Below are positions 1 through 8,430 of a stretch of 64,000 bases of DNA, one piece after another. A program made the position numbers and the translations under genes. Within the stretch, counting starts at the first letter, position 1. Each line of letters begins with the position of its first letter. Under the pieces are notes generated by a model. It was not told the origin of the DNA, did not search any database, and saw only the letters and a list, made by a program, of their open reading frames with translations. The stretch covers positions 45,733-109,732 of the forward strand of contig NZ_JADWYX010000005.1 of the NCBI RefSeq assembly GCF_016786355.1. The letters run 5' to 3'. The stretch comes from Frankia sp. AgB1.9. Lineage in GTDB: Bacteria; Actinomycetota; Actinomycetes; Frankiales; Frankiaceae.

Positions 1-88
1 CCTTGCCCGGTCAGCGCGCGTCACGCGCCACCCGGTCTTGCCCGGGCCTCACCAGCCCCAGTGGGGCCGCTGATTCCCGTCGGACCTC

Positions 89-454
89 TCAACAACGTCC
101 CGGCTCGTCCTCGTCCCGGTTGGGACGAGGAATCTGCTGGACGTGCGCCCGGACCCGCTCGGAACCGAGCGGCCCAGGCACCCGCAACGCACGGGGAAAC
201 GCCCTCCGGCGCTCCGCGAGGTCGAGGCATGTCAGGTCGGGGTGCAGATGCGCCCCCCGGCCGGGCAAGCGGCGGCGAACATCGGGCAGGAGTTCACCGT
301 CCACCACGACGATACGCAGCAGGTCGGACCGCGCCGCCCGGGATCGACAACCAACACAGGTGCGAACAGCCGACTTTCCGACTGAAGTACCTTCACCTGT
401 CGCAGTACGCCCACCTGAAGTACCGGCGAGTTCCTGCTCCCCACGGCGCGCCAC
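89..454 (-). CDS. ylxR: YlxR family RNA-binding protein
   Basis: Small basic nucleic-acid-binding protein of the YlxR (DUF448) family, about 121 residues from the chosen GTG. The family core is clear: RTCVGCRSR near the N-terminus followed by GRGAHLHPD and a CLDLAERR helix. The frame stays open to 637, but that start would lie deep inside nusA; the GTG at 454 sits 8 bases after the nusA stop and gives a normal length, so I prefer it. It lies in the classic rimP-nusA-ylxR-infB order, with infB presumably off the left edge. Family members bind RNA and have been tied to transcription and RNase P function; the exact role here is inferred only from the family. Confidence 0.9.
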   Translation of the reverse strand: MARRGEQELAGTSGGRTATGEGTSVGKSAVRTCVGCRSRAARSDLLRIVVVDGELLPDVRRRLPGRGAHLHPDLTCLDLAERRRAFPRALRVPGPLGSERVRAHVQQIPRPNRDEDEPGRC

Positions 455-461
455 GGCGAGT

Positions 462-1637
462 CTATCCCGTTGCGCCCCTAGGCTGCCCGCCCGCTGCCGG
501 CGAGCGTCGGGCGCCCGGTCCGCCGGCGCCTGGTCCGGTGACGGCCGGGGCTGCGTCCGGGCGGCGGAGATCCGCCGGCCCGGCGCCGGCGCGGCGCGGC
601 GAGTCGGCGGGGCGTCGCCCGGCGCCACCATTGTCACCTTCCGTGTCCGAATGGATGTCGATCCGCCAGCTGGTCAGCCGGGCGGCGAGCCGAGCGTTCT
701 GGCCCTCCCGCCCGATCGCCAGTGAGAGCTGGTAGTCAGGCACCGTGACCCGGGCCGCCCGGCCGGCGAGGTCGGTGACCTCGACGCGGGACACCCGAGC
801 GGGCGAGAGCGCGTTGCCGACGAACGTCGCCGGGTCGGCCGACCAGTCGACGATGTCGATCTTCTCGCCGTGCAGCTCGGCCATCACCGCGCGCACCCGG
901 CTGCCCATCGGGCCGATGCACGCACCCTTCGGGTTCACCCCGGCGACCTTGGACCGGACCGCGATCTTGCTGCGGTGCCCGGCCTCCCGGGCGATCGCGG
1001 CGATCTCGACAGTACCGTCCGCGACCTCCGGGACCTCCAGCCGGAACAGGCCCTTCACCAGCTCGGGGTGGGTCCGCGACAGGGTCACGGCCGCGCCGTG
1101 CGGGCTGCGGGCGACGTGCACCACATAGCACTTGATCCGGTCGCCGTGCTCCAGCGTCTCGCCGGGCACCTGCTCGGCCGGCGGCAGCACGCCCTCGATC
1201 GCCCCCAGGTCGACGAGGACCACCCGGGAGCCGGCCCGCTGCTCGTGGTGCTGGACCACGCCGGAGACGATCTCGTGCTCGCGGTCCGCGTACTGGCCGT
1301 AGGTGACCTCCTGCTTGGCCTCCCGCAGCCGCTGCATGATGACCTGCTTGGCGGTCGCCTGGGCGATGCGGCCGAAGTCCGCCGGCGTGTCGTCCCATTC
1401 CCGGGCCGAGCCGTCCGGCTGGATCTCCTGGGCCAGGACGGTCACCTCACCGCTCTTGCGGTCGACGACCACCCGGGCGTCGGCGACCCGGGGCTCCTCC
1501 TCGTCGCCCGCGTCCTGCTGGACGCGGGTGTGCTGGTAGGCCTTGAGCAGCGCGGTCTCGATCGCCTCGACCAGCGTCTCGAACGCAAGATCATATTCAC
1601 GCTCGATGCCGCGCAGCTCGGCGACGCTAATTTTCAC
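462..1637 (-). CDS. nusA: Transcription termination/antitermination factor NusA
   Basis: NusA binds RNA polymerase and nascent RNA to control pausing, termination and antitermination. The protein has 391 residues and starts MKISVAELRGIEREYD. An N-terminal polymerase-binding domain covers roughly residues 1-112, an S1 domain about 113-180, KH1 with the GACIGPMGSRV loop near 240, and KH2 with AIGREGQNARLAARL near 310. The remaining C-terminus is basic and Ala/Pro-rich and lacks the acidic repeats of E. coli NusA, as is usual in actinobacteria. The start overlaps the rimP stop by 4 bases, so translation is probably coupled, and ylxR follows after 7 bases. Confidence 0.97.
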   Translation of the reverse strand: MKISVAELRGIEREYDLAFETLVEAIETALLKAYQHTRVQQDAGDEEEPRVADARVVVDRKSGEVTVLAQEIQPDGSAREWDDTPADFGRIAQATAKQVIMQRLREAKQEVTYGQYADREHEIVSGVVQHHEQRAGSRVVLVDLGAIEGVLPPAEQVPGETLEHGDRIKCYVVHVARSPHGAAVTLSRTHPELVKGLFRLEVPEVADGTVEIAAIAREAGHRSKIAVRSKVAGVNPKGACIGPMGSRVRAVMAELHGEKIDIVDWSADPATFVGNALSPARVSRVEVTDLAGRAARVTVPDYQLSLAIGREGQNARLAARLTSWRIDIHSDTEGDNGGAGRRPADSPRRAGAGPADLRRPDAAPAVTGPGAGGPGARRSPAAGGQPRGATG

Positions 1638-2455
1638 CGGTCTGTCTCCTCACCCGGGCTCCCGCCGACATCCTTGCGGCGCCCGGCGGTCGGCGCGCGC
1701 CGGGCATCGCCCGGGTCGTCGGCGCCGTGCTGGTCATCGGCGACGTCCAGCTCGTCAAGGTCAGCGGCCCCGTCGTCATCGGCCCAGCCGTCATCCAGCT
1801 CGTCGCCGACCTCGGCCGCGTCCTCGAAGCCCGCGCCGTCGTCCTCGGCCAGGTCCACGTCGGCATCCGTCGCGGCCGGGCCGGCGTCCGCGGCGCCGGC
1901 GTCGGCCGACTCGCCGCCGGCCGGGCCGAACTCGATCTGGACCACGGCCCTGGCCACGTCGGCGAACCGTAGCCGTTCAAGCTTCGTCTTCACCGGGCGG
2001 CCCCGCCGCGCCGATCCGGCGGCGACCGCGAGGTCGACGCCCTCGTCATCCGCGCCGAGCACCCGGCCGAGGACGACGGCGCCGTCCACCCGCCGGGCCT
2101 CGACCAGCCGGCCGCGGGCCCGCCGCCAGTGCCGAGGCTCCGTCAGCGGCCGGTCGACACCGGGCGACGTCACCTCCAGCACGTACGCGCCGGCCAGACC
2201 GCGCTCGTCGACCTGATCGAGCAGCTCGGAGATCAGCCGGCTGGCGTCGGCGACCGCGTCCAGGTCGATGCCGTCGTCGCGGTCGACGGCCACCCGCAGC
2301 ACGCTGCGGGAGCCGGCGCGCGACAGGCTCAGGTCGTCCAGGTCGAACCCGGCCTGCGCGAGCGCCTCGGCGAGCCGGTCGCGGATCTCGGCCGGCGGCG
2401 CCGAGCCGCTCGTCTGCGGCCGGTGGCCCGTGCGGCCACTCGCGTCCCGTGCCAC
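1634..2455 (-). CDS. rimP: Ribosome maturation factor RimP
   Basis: RimP assists late maturation of the 30S subunit. The first 175 residues or so fit the family, including the VTSPGVDRPLTEPRHW segment and the SRSVLRVAVDRDDG strand region. A long, strongly acidic Ala/Asp/Glu-rich tail of about 100 residues follows, making the protein 273 residues against roughly 150-200 for typical members; its last codons run into nusA with a 4-base overlap. Start is GTG with a GAAGG-type ribosome site about 11 bases upstream. It is the first gene of the rimP-nusA-ylxR transcription unit, with a candidate promoter at 2683-2711. The acidic tail looks disordered and its function is unknown. Confidence 0.93.
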   Translation of the reverse strand: MARDASGRTGHRPQTSGSAPPAEIRDRLAEALAQAGFDLDDLSLSRAGSRSVLRVAVDRDDGIDLDAVADASRLISELLDQVDERGLAGAYVLEVTSPGVDRPLTEPRHWRRARGRLVEARRVDGAVVLGRVLGADDEGVDLAVAAGSARRGRPVKTKLERLRFADVARAVVQIEFGPAGGESADAGAADAGPAATDADVDLAEDDGAGFEDAAEVGDELDDGWADDDGAADLDELDVADDQHGADDPGDARRAPTAGRRKDVGGSPGEETDR

Positions 2456-2877
2456 GTCGCCCGATCCCTTCGTTCCTTCTGGTCCCGAGGCTCGTGCCTC
2501 GGTGGGTGTGTGCTGGTCTGGGGCGGACCCCCGGGAAGTGTTCCCCCGGTCTGTTCTCGCCCCGCGCCATGAACGCCGACCGCCTGGCGCCGCGTCACCG
2601 GGTGTTGTCGCCGGCCGGGGACGATCAGGACGCCCGACCGCCAGGACACCTGCCCGCGGTCTGGGTGGTCTTCGAGATCCATAGCCTACGTCCGTCGCGG
2701 TACGGCTCCAATCCAGCCTCCCGCCGGGCTGCCACCTCTGGCCGGCGGAGTCGAAAGCGGAGTCGAACTATGGCCGGGCTGTCCGGTCGGAACCGAGCGG
2801 GCCGGCACCTCGGCGGCGCACCCGGGCGGGGAGCCCAGACCACGTGGAGCGCACAGGAGTGTGATTGGCTGCGCAGC
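2456..2877. other. Divergent intergenic region, rimP / ferritin-like lipoprotein
   Basis: A 422-base spacer between genes leaving in opposite directions, so it should hold promoters for both. The minus-strand candidate at 2683-2711 is listed separately. I saw no convincing plus-strand -35/-10 pair and no small gene with a supported ribosome site. Open frames crossing this gap are shadows of the GC-rich sequence. Confidence 0.6.
2683..2711 (-). promoter_or_regulatory. Candidate promoter of the rimP-nusA-ylxR operon
   Basis: On the minus strand the sequence reads TTGGAG, a 17-base spacer, then TAGGCT. This matches the usual actinobacterial vegetative pattern (TTGACA-like box, 16-18 bases, TAGGCT-like box). 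It would place the transcript start about 220 bases upstream of the rimP GTG. The match is by eye only; the long leader is plausible but unproven. Confidence 0.5.
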
Positions 2878-3465
2878 GTGCGAAGGGTCGCGGCCCCGTC
2901 CCGGCGGGCAGTGCTGGCGTTGCCGGCGACAGGCCTGGCCGCGACCGGCCTGGCCACGCTCGCCGCAGGCTGCTCCACGAAGCTGCCGACCAGCTCGGTG
3001 GAACCACCGGTCGATCTCGCGGCCGCCCAGGCCGCGGCCGGCACCGAGCGCGCCCTGCTGGCCCGCTACGACGCCGCCATCGCCAGCCACCCGGCGCTCA
3101 CCGGCCTGCTGGCCGGCCTGCGCGCGCACCACGCCCAGCACCTCTCGGCGTTGGCCACGCTGGTGCCCGGGGTGTCGACCGCCGATCCGACCACGACGCC
3201 GTCGGCGGGCGGCTCCGGCACTCCTGCCGCCAGTCCGGCCGGCGCCGCCGCGACGCCCACCGGGCCCGCCACCGCGCCGGTGGACGACTCCACGGCGGCC
3301 CGGGCGAGCGCCCTGGCGGCGCTGGCGGCCGCCGAGCGCACCGCGGCCGGCGCCCACCGGGCCGGCTGCCTGTCGACGACCACCCGGCTCGCGCCGCTGC
3401 TCGCTAGCCTGTACGCGGCCGAGTCCTGCCACGCCGACCTGCTCGCGCTCGGCGCCACCGGCTGA
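2878..3465 (+). CDS. Ferritin-like lipoprotein (DUF4439-like)
   Basis: A predicted exported lipoprotein of about 195 residues. From the GTG at 2878 the N-terminus reads VRRVAAPSRRAVLALPATG and continues to a lipobox ending LAAGC (Cys about 32); the paired arginines are compatible with Tat or Sec export. The rest is helical, with an Ala/Thr/Pro-rich low-complexity insert about residues 95-140. The segment with RAHHAQHLSAL and the C-terminal ESCHADLLALG resemble the ferritin-like fold of the next gene. An AGGAG lies about 18 bases before the start, rather far, so the start is uncertain. Paired DUF4439-type genes beside rimP-nusA are known from other actinobacteria. The function is not known. 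Confidence 0.7.
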   Translation: MRRVAAPSRRAVLALPATGLAATGLATLAAGCSTKLPTSSVEPPVDLAAAQAAAGTERALLARYDAAIASHPALTGLLAGLRAHHAQHLSALATLVPGVSTADPTTTPSAGGSGTPAASPAGAAATPTGPATAPVDDSTAARASALAALAAAERTAAGAHRAGCLSTTTRLAPLLASLYAAESCHADLLALGATG

Positions 3466-3519
3466 CCCGGCCCCGTCCCGCCCGGACGACCCGCGGCCGA
3501 CCACCCGAACAACGCAAGG

Positions 3520-4050
3520 ATGAAAGGCACGATGGTGGGGACCAGCCGGCCGACGACCACGCCGTCCTCGACCACGCCGTCCTCGATCGGGGCGCTGAGC
3601 CAGGCCGGAGTCACGGCGCTGTCGGCGCTGCTCGCCGTCGAGCATGGCGCGGTGTACGGGACGTCGGCGGCCGGCGGAGCACTCGCGCCGCTCGGCGCGC
3701 CGGCCGGAGACGCCCGGACGCTGGCGTTCGCGGCCTACGCCGCGCACCGCGAGCTCCGGGACCAGCTGACCGGGCTGCTGTTGGCCGCCGGCGCCCAACC
3801 GTCGGCCGCGCTGCCGGCCTACGCCCTGCCCGTCAGCCCCACGACCGTCCTGGCGGCGCTGACCCTGCTCGCGCAGCTCGACGACCGCACGGCCGCCGCC
3901 GCCTACGACGCGGTCGCGACGGTGGGCGGCCCCACCCGCGAGCTGGTCGTGGACGCGCTGACCCAGGCGGCCGTCCGCGCCCAGCGGGCCAGGCTTACCG
4001 CCGGCAAGAACCCCGCGAGCGCCATCCAGGCGTTCCCCGGCGGCTCCTGA
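3520..4050 (+). CDS. DUF4439 ferritin-like domain protein
   Basis: A 176-residue protein whose helical core fits the DUF4439 ferritin-like family: ALLAVEHGAVYG in the first helix and AAYAAHRELRDQL in the second, giving the Glu/His pattern expected of the four-helix bundle. It has no signal peptide, unlike its upstream neighbour, which it follows after 54 bases on the same strand; the two probably form an operon and may interact. An internal ATG at 3532 is an alternative start. In Mycobacterium the homologue lies near proS and rimP. Metal binding and substrate are not established, so no function is assigned. Confidence 0.8.
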   Translation: MKGTMVGTSRPTTTPSSTTPSSIGALSQAGVTALSALLAVEHGAVYGTSAAGGALAPLGAPAGDARTLAFAAYAAHRELRDQLTGLLLAAGAQPSAALPAYALPVSPTTVLAALTLLAQLDDRTAAAAYDAVATVGGPTRELVVDALTQAAVRAQRARLTAGKNPASAIQAFPGGS

Positions 4051-4074
4051 CCCGGGTACCGGGGCGGTCCGGGG

Positions 4075-4530
4075 TCAGCGGCGCGACCAGGCGCCCGGGG
4101 CCTGGCTGTGCTCGCGGATCAGCTCGGGCAGCTCCCCCGAGGCGATGTCGGCGAGGGTCACGGACTCCAGCACCTGGCGCAGGCTCACCCGGACCGCGAT
4201 CCAGACGTCCTGGAGGTTCTTCGCCGCACCCTCGTAGGTGACCTCCTCCGGCCGCCGGCCGCGCACGCCGGCGAGCGGGCCGTCGGTCGCCCGGATGACG
4301 GTGGCCACGTCGATCTCGGCGGCCGGGCGGGCCAGCTGGTAGCCGCCCTCGGCGCCGCGCCTGCTGGCCACCAGGCCGCTGCGGCGCAGGTCGGTCAGGA
4401 TGTTCTCGAGGAACCGCAACGGCAGGTCCTGCGCCGACGCGAGCGTCTCACCCTTGACCAGCCCGCCGTCGCTGGCGGCGAGGGTCAGCAGTGCGCGCAG
4501 GGCGTAGTCGGCACGCGCGGAGATCTGCAT
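4075..4530 (-). CDS. Rrf2 family transcriptional regulator
   Basis: A 151-residue winged-helix regulator with the Rrf2 N-terminus MQISARADYALRALLTLA, the RFLENILTDLRRSGLV recognition region and the RRGAEGGYQLARP wing. It contains no cysteine at all, so it cannot carry the Fe-S cluster of IscR, NsrR or RsrR; this matches the CymR type that controls sulfur metabolism. It is the last gene behind the sulfate uptake genes on the same strand, which supports a role in sulfur control (inference). A perfect palindrome in front of the operon at 8414-8430 is a possible operator for it. A hairpin separates it from cysA. Confidence 0.85.
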   Translation of the reverse strand: MQISARADYALRALLTLAASDGGLVKGETLASAQDLPLRFLENILTDLRRSGLVASRRGAEGGYQLARPAAEIDVATVIRATDGPLAGVRGRRPEEVTYEGAAKNLQDVWIAVRVSLRQVLESVTLADIASGELPELIREHSQAPGAWSRR

Positions 4531-4595
4531 GCTTCCATCTTGCCGCGCCTGCCATGATCACGCCCACGGCGGGTACCGTGCCGCGCGTCCACGGC

Positions 4596-4634
4596 GCTGG
4601 CCACGCCCCGGTCATGGGTTCGCCGGTGGCCAGC
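4596..4634 (-). terminator. Hairpin downstream of cysA
   Basis: A perfect 9-base inverted repeat, GCTGGCCAC with GTGGCCAGC, separated by 21 bases, starts 10 bases past the cysA stop. There is no T-run, as is common for actinobacterial terminators. It may end or reduce transcription before the Rrf2 gene. Confidence 0.5.
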
Positions 4635-4643
4635 CCGTGACGA

Positions 4644-5579
4644 TCAGCGGGGAGCGCGGATCCACACGCGGTCGCCGGTGGCGAGACCGAGGGCCTCGGA
4701 CTGCCCGCGGGTGAGCTGGGCCCAGGGCTGCTCCGCGCCGGCGTCCAGCGTGACCCGGACCTCGAAGCCGATCCGCTGCAGGCTGGCAACCGCCGCCGGC
4801 ACGGCCTCGGGCGTCTCGGCCGTGAAGATCTCCAGGTCGTGCGGGCGGACCAGCCGGCCGGCGAGATGGGTGACCGGGCCGAGGAAGCTCATCACGAAGT
4901 CGTTCGCCGGCTTGTCGTAGACCTCGGCTGGGCTGCCGACCTGCTCGATCCGGCCGTGGTTGATGACCACCAGCTCGTCGGCGACCTCAAGGGCCTCCTC
5001 CTGGTCGTGCGTCACGAAGATGGTCGTCACGTGCACCTCGTCGTGCAGCCGGCGCAGCCAGTCGCGCAGCTCCTTGCGGACCTGGGCGTCCAGCGCCCCG
5101 AACGGCTCGTCGAGCAGGAGCACCGACGGCTTGACCGCCAGGGCGCGCGCGAGCGCCATCCGTTGGCGCTGGCCACCGGAGAGCTGCTCCGGCAGCCGGT
5201 CGGCGAACTGCTCCAGGTGGACGAGGGCCAGCAGCTCGTGCACCCGCTCGCGGATCTCGGCCTTCGGCCGCTTGCGGACCTCCAGGCCGAACGCGACGTT
5301 CCGGTACACCGACAGGTGCTTGAAGGCGGCGTAGTGCTGGAACACGAAGCCGACGTTGCGCCGCTGAGGCGGGACACCCGTGGCGTCCGTCCCGTTGATG
5401 TGGATGGTTCCGGTGTCCGGCTGCTCCAGCCCGCCGATGATCCGCAGCAGGGTGGACTTGCCGCCACCGCTGGGTCCCAGCAGTGCGGTCAGGCCGCCGT
5501 CCGCCACGGTCAGGTTGACGTCGTCCAGCGCGACGAAGCTGCCGAACCGCTTCCCGACCGACTTGACCTCGATGCTCAC
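4644..5579 (-). CDS. cysA: Sulfate/thiosulfate ABC transporter ATP-binding protein
   Basis: The ATPase that powers sulfate and thiosulfate import on the cytoplasmic face of the membrane. The 311-residue protein shows Walker [10 protein letters not shown] near residue 36, the signature [15 protein letters not shown] near 135, Walker [13 protein letters not shown] near 155 and the switch histidine in [11 protein letters not shown]-terminal TOBE-like region follows from about 240, shorter than in E. coli CysA (365 residues). It begins directly after the cysW stop with no spacing. The CysA/PotA class alone does not fix the substrate; the adjacent CysT, CysW and sulfate-binding protein do. Confidence 0.93.
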   Translation of the reverse strand: MSIEVKSVGKRFGSFVALDDVNLTVADGGLTALLGPSGGGKSTLLRIIGGLEQPDTGTIHINGTDATGVPPQRRNVGFVFQHYAAFKHLSVYRNVAFGLEVRKRPKAEIRERVHELLALVHLEQFADRLPEQLSGGQRQRMALARALAVKPSVLLLDEPFGALDAQVRKELRDWLRRLHDEVHVTTIFVTHDQEEALEVADELVVINHGRIEQVGSPAEVYDKPANDFVMSFLGPVTHLAGRLVRPHDLEIFTAETPEAVPAAVASLQRIGFEVRVTLDAGAEQPWAQLTRGQSEALGLATGDRVWIRAPR

Positions 5580-6458
5580 CTAGAGCCCACCCTCGTCCAG
5601 TACCGCGGCGTGCGGTTCGACATTGTTGGATCCGCTGTTGGATCCGCTGTTCGATTCGCTCCTGATCCGCCGGAGGTTGACGACGACGATCGTGAGAACG
5701 GTGACCACGATCAGCAGGAACGCGAGCTGGTAGGCGCCCGGCTCCAGCTGCTGGATTCGTTCGGAGACCAGCAGCGGCACGGTCTGGGTCTGGTTGACGC
5801 CGCTGACGTTCCCGGACACCACGAGTACCGCGCCGAACTCTCCGATCGAGCGGGCCAGGCTGAGCACGATGCCGTACAGCAGCGCGGGCCGGATGATCGG
5901 AATCGTGATCCGGACGAACCGCTGCCAGGCGTTGGCCCCGAGCACCCGGGCGGCCTGCTCCTGGTCGATCCCTGCCTCGTCGAGGACGGGAACCAGCTCG
6001 CGAAGGATCAACGGCATCGACACGAACGTGGTCGCGAGGATCATGCCGGGCACCGCAAAGATGATGTTGAATCCCGCGTCGTGCAGGCCGCGCCCGAACC
6101 AGCCGTCGACCGGGCCGTAGACCAGCACCAGCGCGAGGCCGACGACGATCGGCGACACCGAGATCGGCAGGTCCGCCAGCGAGTTGAGCAGCCGGCGTCC
6201 CGGGAAGCGATACCGGGTGATCAGCAGTGCCAGCCCGACCCCGAACACCGTGTTGAGCGCGACCGAGGCCAGCGAGATCTCCGCGGTCAGCCGGAAGGCG
6301 GTCACCGCCTGGTGGGAGCTGATCGCCGACCAGAACGCCGACGCGCCCGGGCTCACGGTCTTCCAGACGACGACCACCAGCGGAACCAGCACGAGGACCG
6401 CGACGTAGGCCAGCGCGACGAACCGCCGGACCAGCCGGCCGGCGCTGCGGCTACCCAC
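5580..6458 (-). CDS. cysW: Sulfate ABC transporter permease CysW
   Basis: A membrane subunit of the sulfate importer, 292 residues with about six transmembrane helices. The first is LAYVAVLVLVPLVVVVWKTV. The ATPase-coupling EAA loop reads EQAARVLGANAWQRFVRITI near residue 190, and the family signature GEFGAVLVVSGNV follows. The C-terminus contains an Asn/Ser/Gly tract encoded by a short repeated sequence at 5622-5655. Its start overlaps the end of cysT by 8 bases, and cysA follows immediately, so the three are one translational unit. Confidence 0.93.
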   Translation of the reverse strand: MGSRSAGRLVRRFVALAYVAVLVLVPLVVVVWKTVSPGASAFWSAISSHQAVTAFRLTAEISLASVALNTVFGVGLALLITRYRFPGRRLLNSLADLPISVSPIVVGLALVLVYGPVDGWFGRGLHDAGFNIIFAVPGMILATTFVSMPLILRELVPVLDEAGIDQEQAARVLGANAWQRFVRITIPIIRPALLYGIVLSLARSIGEFGAVLVVSGNVSGVNQTQTVPLLVSERIQQLEPGAYQLAFLLIVVTVLTIVVVNLRRIRSESNSGSNSGSNNVEPHAAVLDEGGL

Positions 6459-7194
6459 GGCGGGCCGCCGCGCGCTGGAGCAGATCCAGGCCGATGATCA
6501 CCAACAGGCTGACCGCCAGCAGGACGGTGGCGGTCGCCGCGGCGGCGGCGAAGTCGAAGTTCTCGATCTTCTGATACGCGAACATCGACGAGACCCGGGT
6601 CCGGCTCAGCCCGCCGGAGATCAACAGCACCGACCCGTACTCGCCCATCGCCCGGGCGAAGGCAAGGGCGGCGCCGGAGGCGATGGCCGGCAGGAGCAGC
6701 GGGAGCACCACCCGCCGGAAGGTCGTCCAGGGCGATGCACCCAGGCAGGCCGCGGCCTGCTCTGCGTCGGTGTCGAGCGCCATCAGCACCGGCTGGACCG
6801 ACCGGACCACGAACGGGAGCGTCACGAAGAGCAGCCCGAGCACGATGGCCCGCTGCGTCCCGAGCAGGTGGATCCCGACCGGGCTGTTGGTGCCGTACAC
6901 GGCCAGCAGCACCAGCCCGGCCACGATGGTCGGCAGCGCGAACGGAATATCGATGATCAGGTTCACCAGCCGCCGGCCCGGGAAGGGGTCGCGCACCAGC
7001 ACCCAGGCCAGCAACGTCCCCATCACCGCGTTGATGACAGCCACCAGCAGGGAACTGGTCACCGTCAGCCGCAACGCCCGTACGGCGCTCGGATCGGTGA
7101 TGTTGTTCCAGAAGCCGCTCCACCCGCCGGTGAACCCGCGCGCGACGACGGCCGCCAGCGGGATCAGCACCAGCAGGCTCAGCCACAGCACCAC
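6451..7194 (-). CDS. cysT: Sulfate ABC transporter permease CysT (start disrupted)
   Basis: The partner permease of CysW, 247 residues from the first in-frame start, a GTG at 7194. It has the EAA loop EQAAACLGASPWTTFRRVVL and the GEYGSVLLISGGL signature. The start is abnormal. The reading frame continues upstream with sensible family-like residues (HRLGRGSGLGLGLVVLW) back to the stop codon of the binding-protein gene, yet has no start codon there. The natural coupled ATG at 7267, overlapping that stop as ATGA, is in another frame and would need a +1 shift to enter cysT. Either a frameshift has occurred, or the sequence has an error, or translation starts at the weakly supported GTG. Confidence 0.85.
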   Translation of the reverse strand: MVLWLSLLVLIPLAAVVARGFTGGWSGFWNNITDPSAVRALRLTVTSSLLVAVINAVMGTLLAWVLVRDPFPGRRLVNLIIDIPFALPTIVAGLVLLAVYGTNSPVGIHLLGTQRAIVLGLLFVTLPFVVRSVQPVLMALDTDAEQAAACLGASPWTTFRRVVLPLLLPAIASGAALAFARAMGEYGSVLLISGGLSRTRVSSMFAYQKIENFDFAAAAATATVLLAVSLLVIIGLDLLQRAAARRG

Positions 7195-7263
7195 CAGCCC
7201 CAGCCCCAGCCCAGACCCGCGGCCGAGCCGGTGAAGCCGTTGGAGCTGGCTCCACCAGGGTGC

Positions 7264-8373
7264 TCATCCGGTGGCGTTCTCGATCTTCGTCACGATGCCG
7301 GTGTCGGCGCCGAAGAAGTCCTTGTTGACCTTGGTCCAGCCGCCGAGGTCCTTGATGGTCGTCAGCTTGGCGACGGTCGGGAACGGCTTGCTCGGGTCGT
7401 TCGCGCCCTGCACGGTGCCGACGGTGACGTTCTTGTCGACCGGCCGGAAGCCCTTGCTGGCGAAGATCGCCTGACCCGCGTCACTCCGGGCGAAGTCCAG
7501 GAACGCCTTGGCCGCCGAGTTGGCGGTGAGGGTCACCGCGACCGGGTTCTCGATCAGGAAGCTTTCCTTCGGGACGACGTAGTCGAGGCTCGTGCCCTTC
7601 TGCCGGGCGCCGATGGCCTCGTTCTCGTACGAGATCAGCACGTCGCCGGTGCCCGCGGTGAAGGTCGTGGTCGCCTCGGCGCCGCTGGACGGCTTGCTCA
7701 CGACGTTCTTGAAGAAGGACGTCAGGTACGCCTGGGCATCCGCGTCCGTGCCACCCTCAGCGATGATGTGCTCGTAGGCCGCGAGGATGTTCCACTTGGC
7801 CGAGCCGGAGGACGCCGGGTCGGGCGTGACGATCTTCACGCCGGGCTTGATCAGGTCGTCCCAGCCGGTGATGTGCAGCGGGTTGCCCTTGCGGACCGCG
7901 ATCACGACGACAGAGTCGGAGATCTGGCCCTTGTTGGCGTCCGAGTTCCAGCTCGCGTCCACGAACTTCGGCACCAGGCGCGTCACGTCCGGGTCGAGCG
8001 AGAAAGCGACGAAGTCGGCCTTCTGGCCAGCCGCCACGGCCTTGCTCTCGGTGCCACTCGCCCCGAAGGTCTCCGAGAACTTGACGCCCTTACCGGCGTC
8101 GGTCTTGAGGAACGCCACCTCCAGCGCGTCGTACGCGGGCTTGGGAACCGAATACCCGACGATCGCGACTGTCTGGCCCGCGTTCGGGCCCGGGGTGCTG
8201 CTCGCCGCCGCGCTGCCGCCGCCGCCCGAGCTGCCGCCGCACGCGGCCACCGCCAGCGCGACAGCCGCACCAGCAGCGATCAGGGGTACCCCGCGGCGCA
8301 TGCGGCCCGCTGTTGGCCCCCATGTCCACGGACCCGCTCCCCGCCCAGATGACCCCAGCCTCGTGGGCTTCAT
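7264..8373 (-). CDS. Sulfate ABC transporter substrate-binding lipoprotein
   Basis: Periplasmic-type sulfate/thiosulfate-binding protein (Sbp/CysP family) anchored as a lipoprotein, about 369 residues. The ATG at 8373 is chosen because GGGAGG lies 7 bases upstream; the frame is open further upstream but without support. The signal peptide ends in LAVAAC at about Cys45. Family features include GASGTESKAV, VVIAVRKGNPLHI followed by the WDDL segment, and the conserved ITGWDD/VTPDPASSGSAKWNIL region that binds the anion. It is the first gene of the sbp-cysT-cysW-cysA-rrf2 operon, with a candidate operator upstream. Confidence 0.94.
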   Translation of the reverse strand: MKPTRLGSSGRGAGPWTWGPTAGRMRRGVPLIAAGAAVALAVAACGGSSGGGGSAAASSTPGPNAGQTVAIVGYSVPKPAYDALEVAFLKTDAGKGVKFSETFGASGTESKAVAAGQKADFVAFSLDPDVTRLVPKFVDASWNSDANKGQISDSVVVIAVRKGNPLHITGWDDLIKPGVKIVTPDPASSGSAKWNILAAYEHIIAEGGTDADAQAYLTSFFKNVVSKPSSGAEATTTFTAGTGDVLISYENEAIGARQKGTSLDYVVPKESFLIENPVAVTLTANSAAKAFLDFARSDAGQAIFASKGFRPVDKNVTVGTVQGANDPSKPFPTVAKLTTIKDLGGWTKVNKDFFGADTGIVTKIENATG

Positions 8374-8413
8374 ATCTGTTCCTCCCAGGACACGCACACA
8401 GCGACGGTACACG

Positions 8414-8430
8414 CAAGTCAATCGGACTTG
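8414..8430. promoter_or_regulatory. Palindrome upstream of sulfate operon, candidate operator
   Basis: A perfect inverted repeat CAAGTC-AATCG-GACTTG lies 41-57 bases upstream of the binding-protein start codon. On the minus strand it overlaps a TTGACT sequence that could be a -35 box. It is a reasonable site for a repressor dimer such as the Rrf2 regulator encoded at the end of the operon. The pairing of regulator and site is inference. Confidence 0.45.

Noticed and set aside
870..2216. Long plus-strand open frame of over 440 codons
   Set aside because: It lies opposite nusA and rimP, which have clear family motifs. Long antisense frames are expected at this GC content; it has no motif or ribosome site.
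4839..6497. Plus-strand frame of about 550 codons opposite the sulfate transporter genes
   Set aside because: Its composition (Asp/Gln/Arg/Val-rich, no hydrophobic core) is typical of antisense translation of GC-rich genes. cysA and cysW on the other strand are certain.
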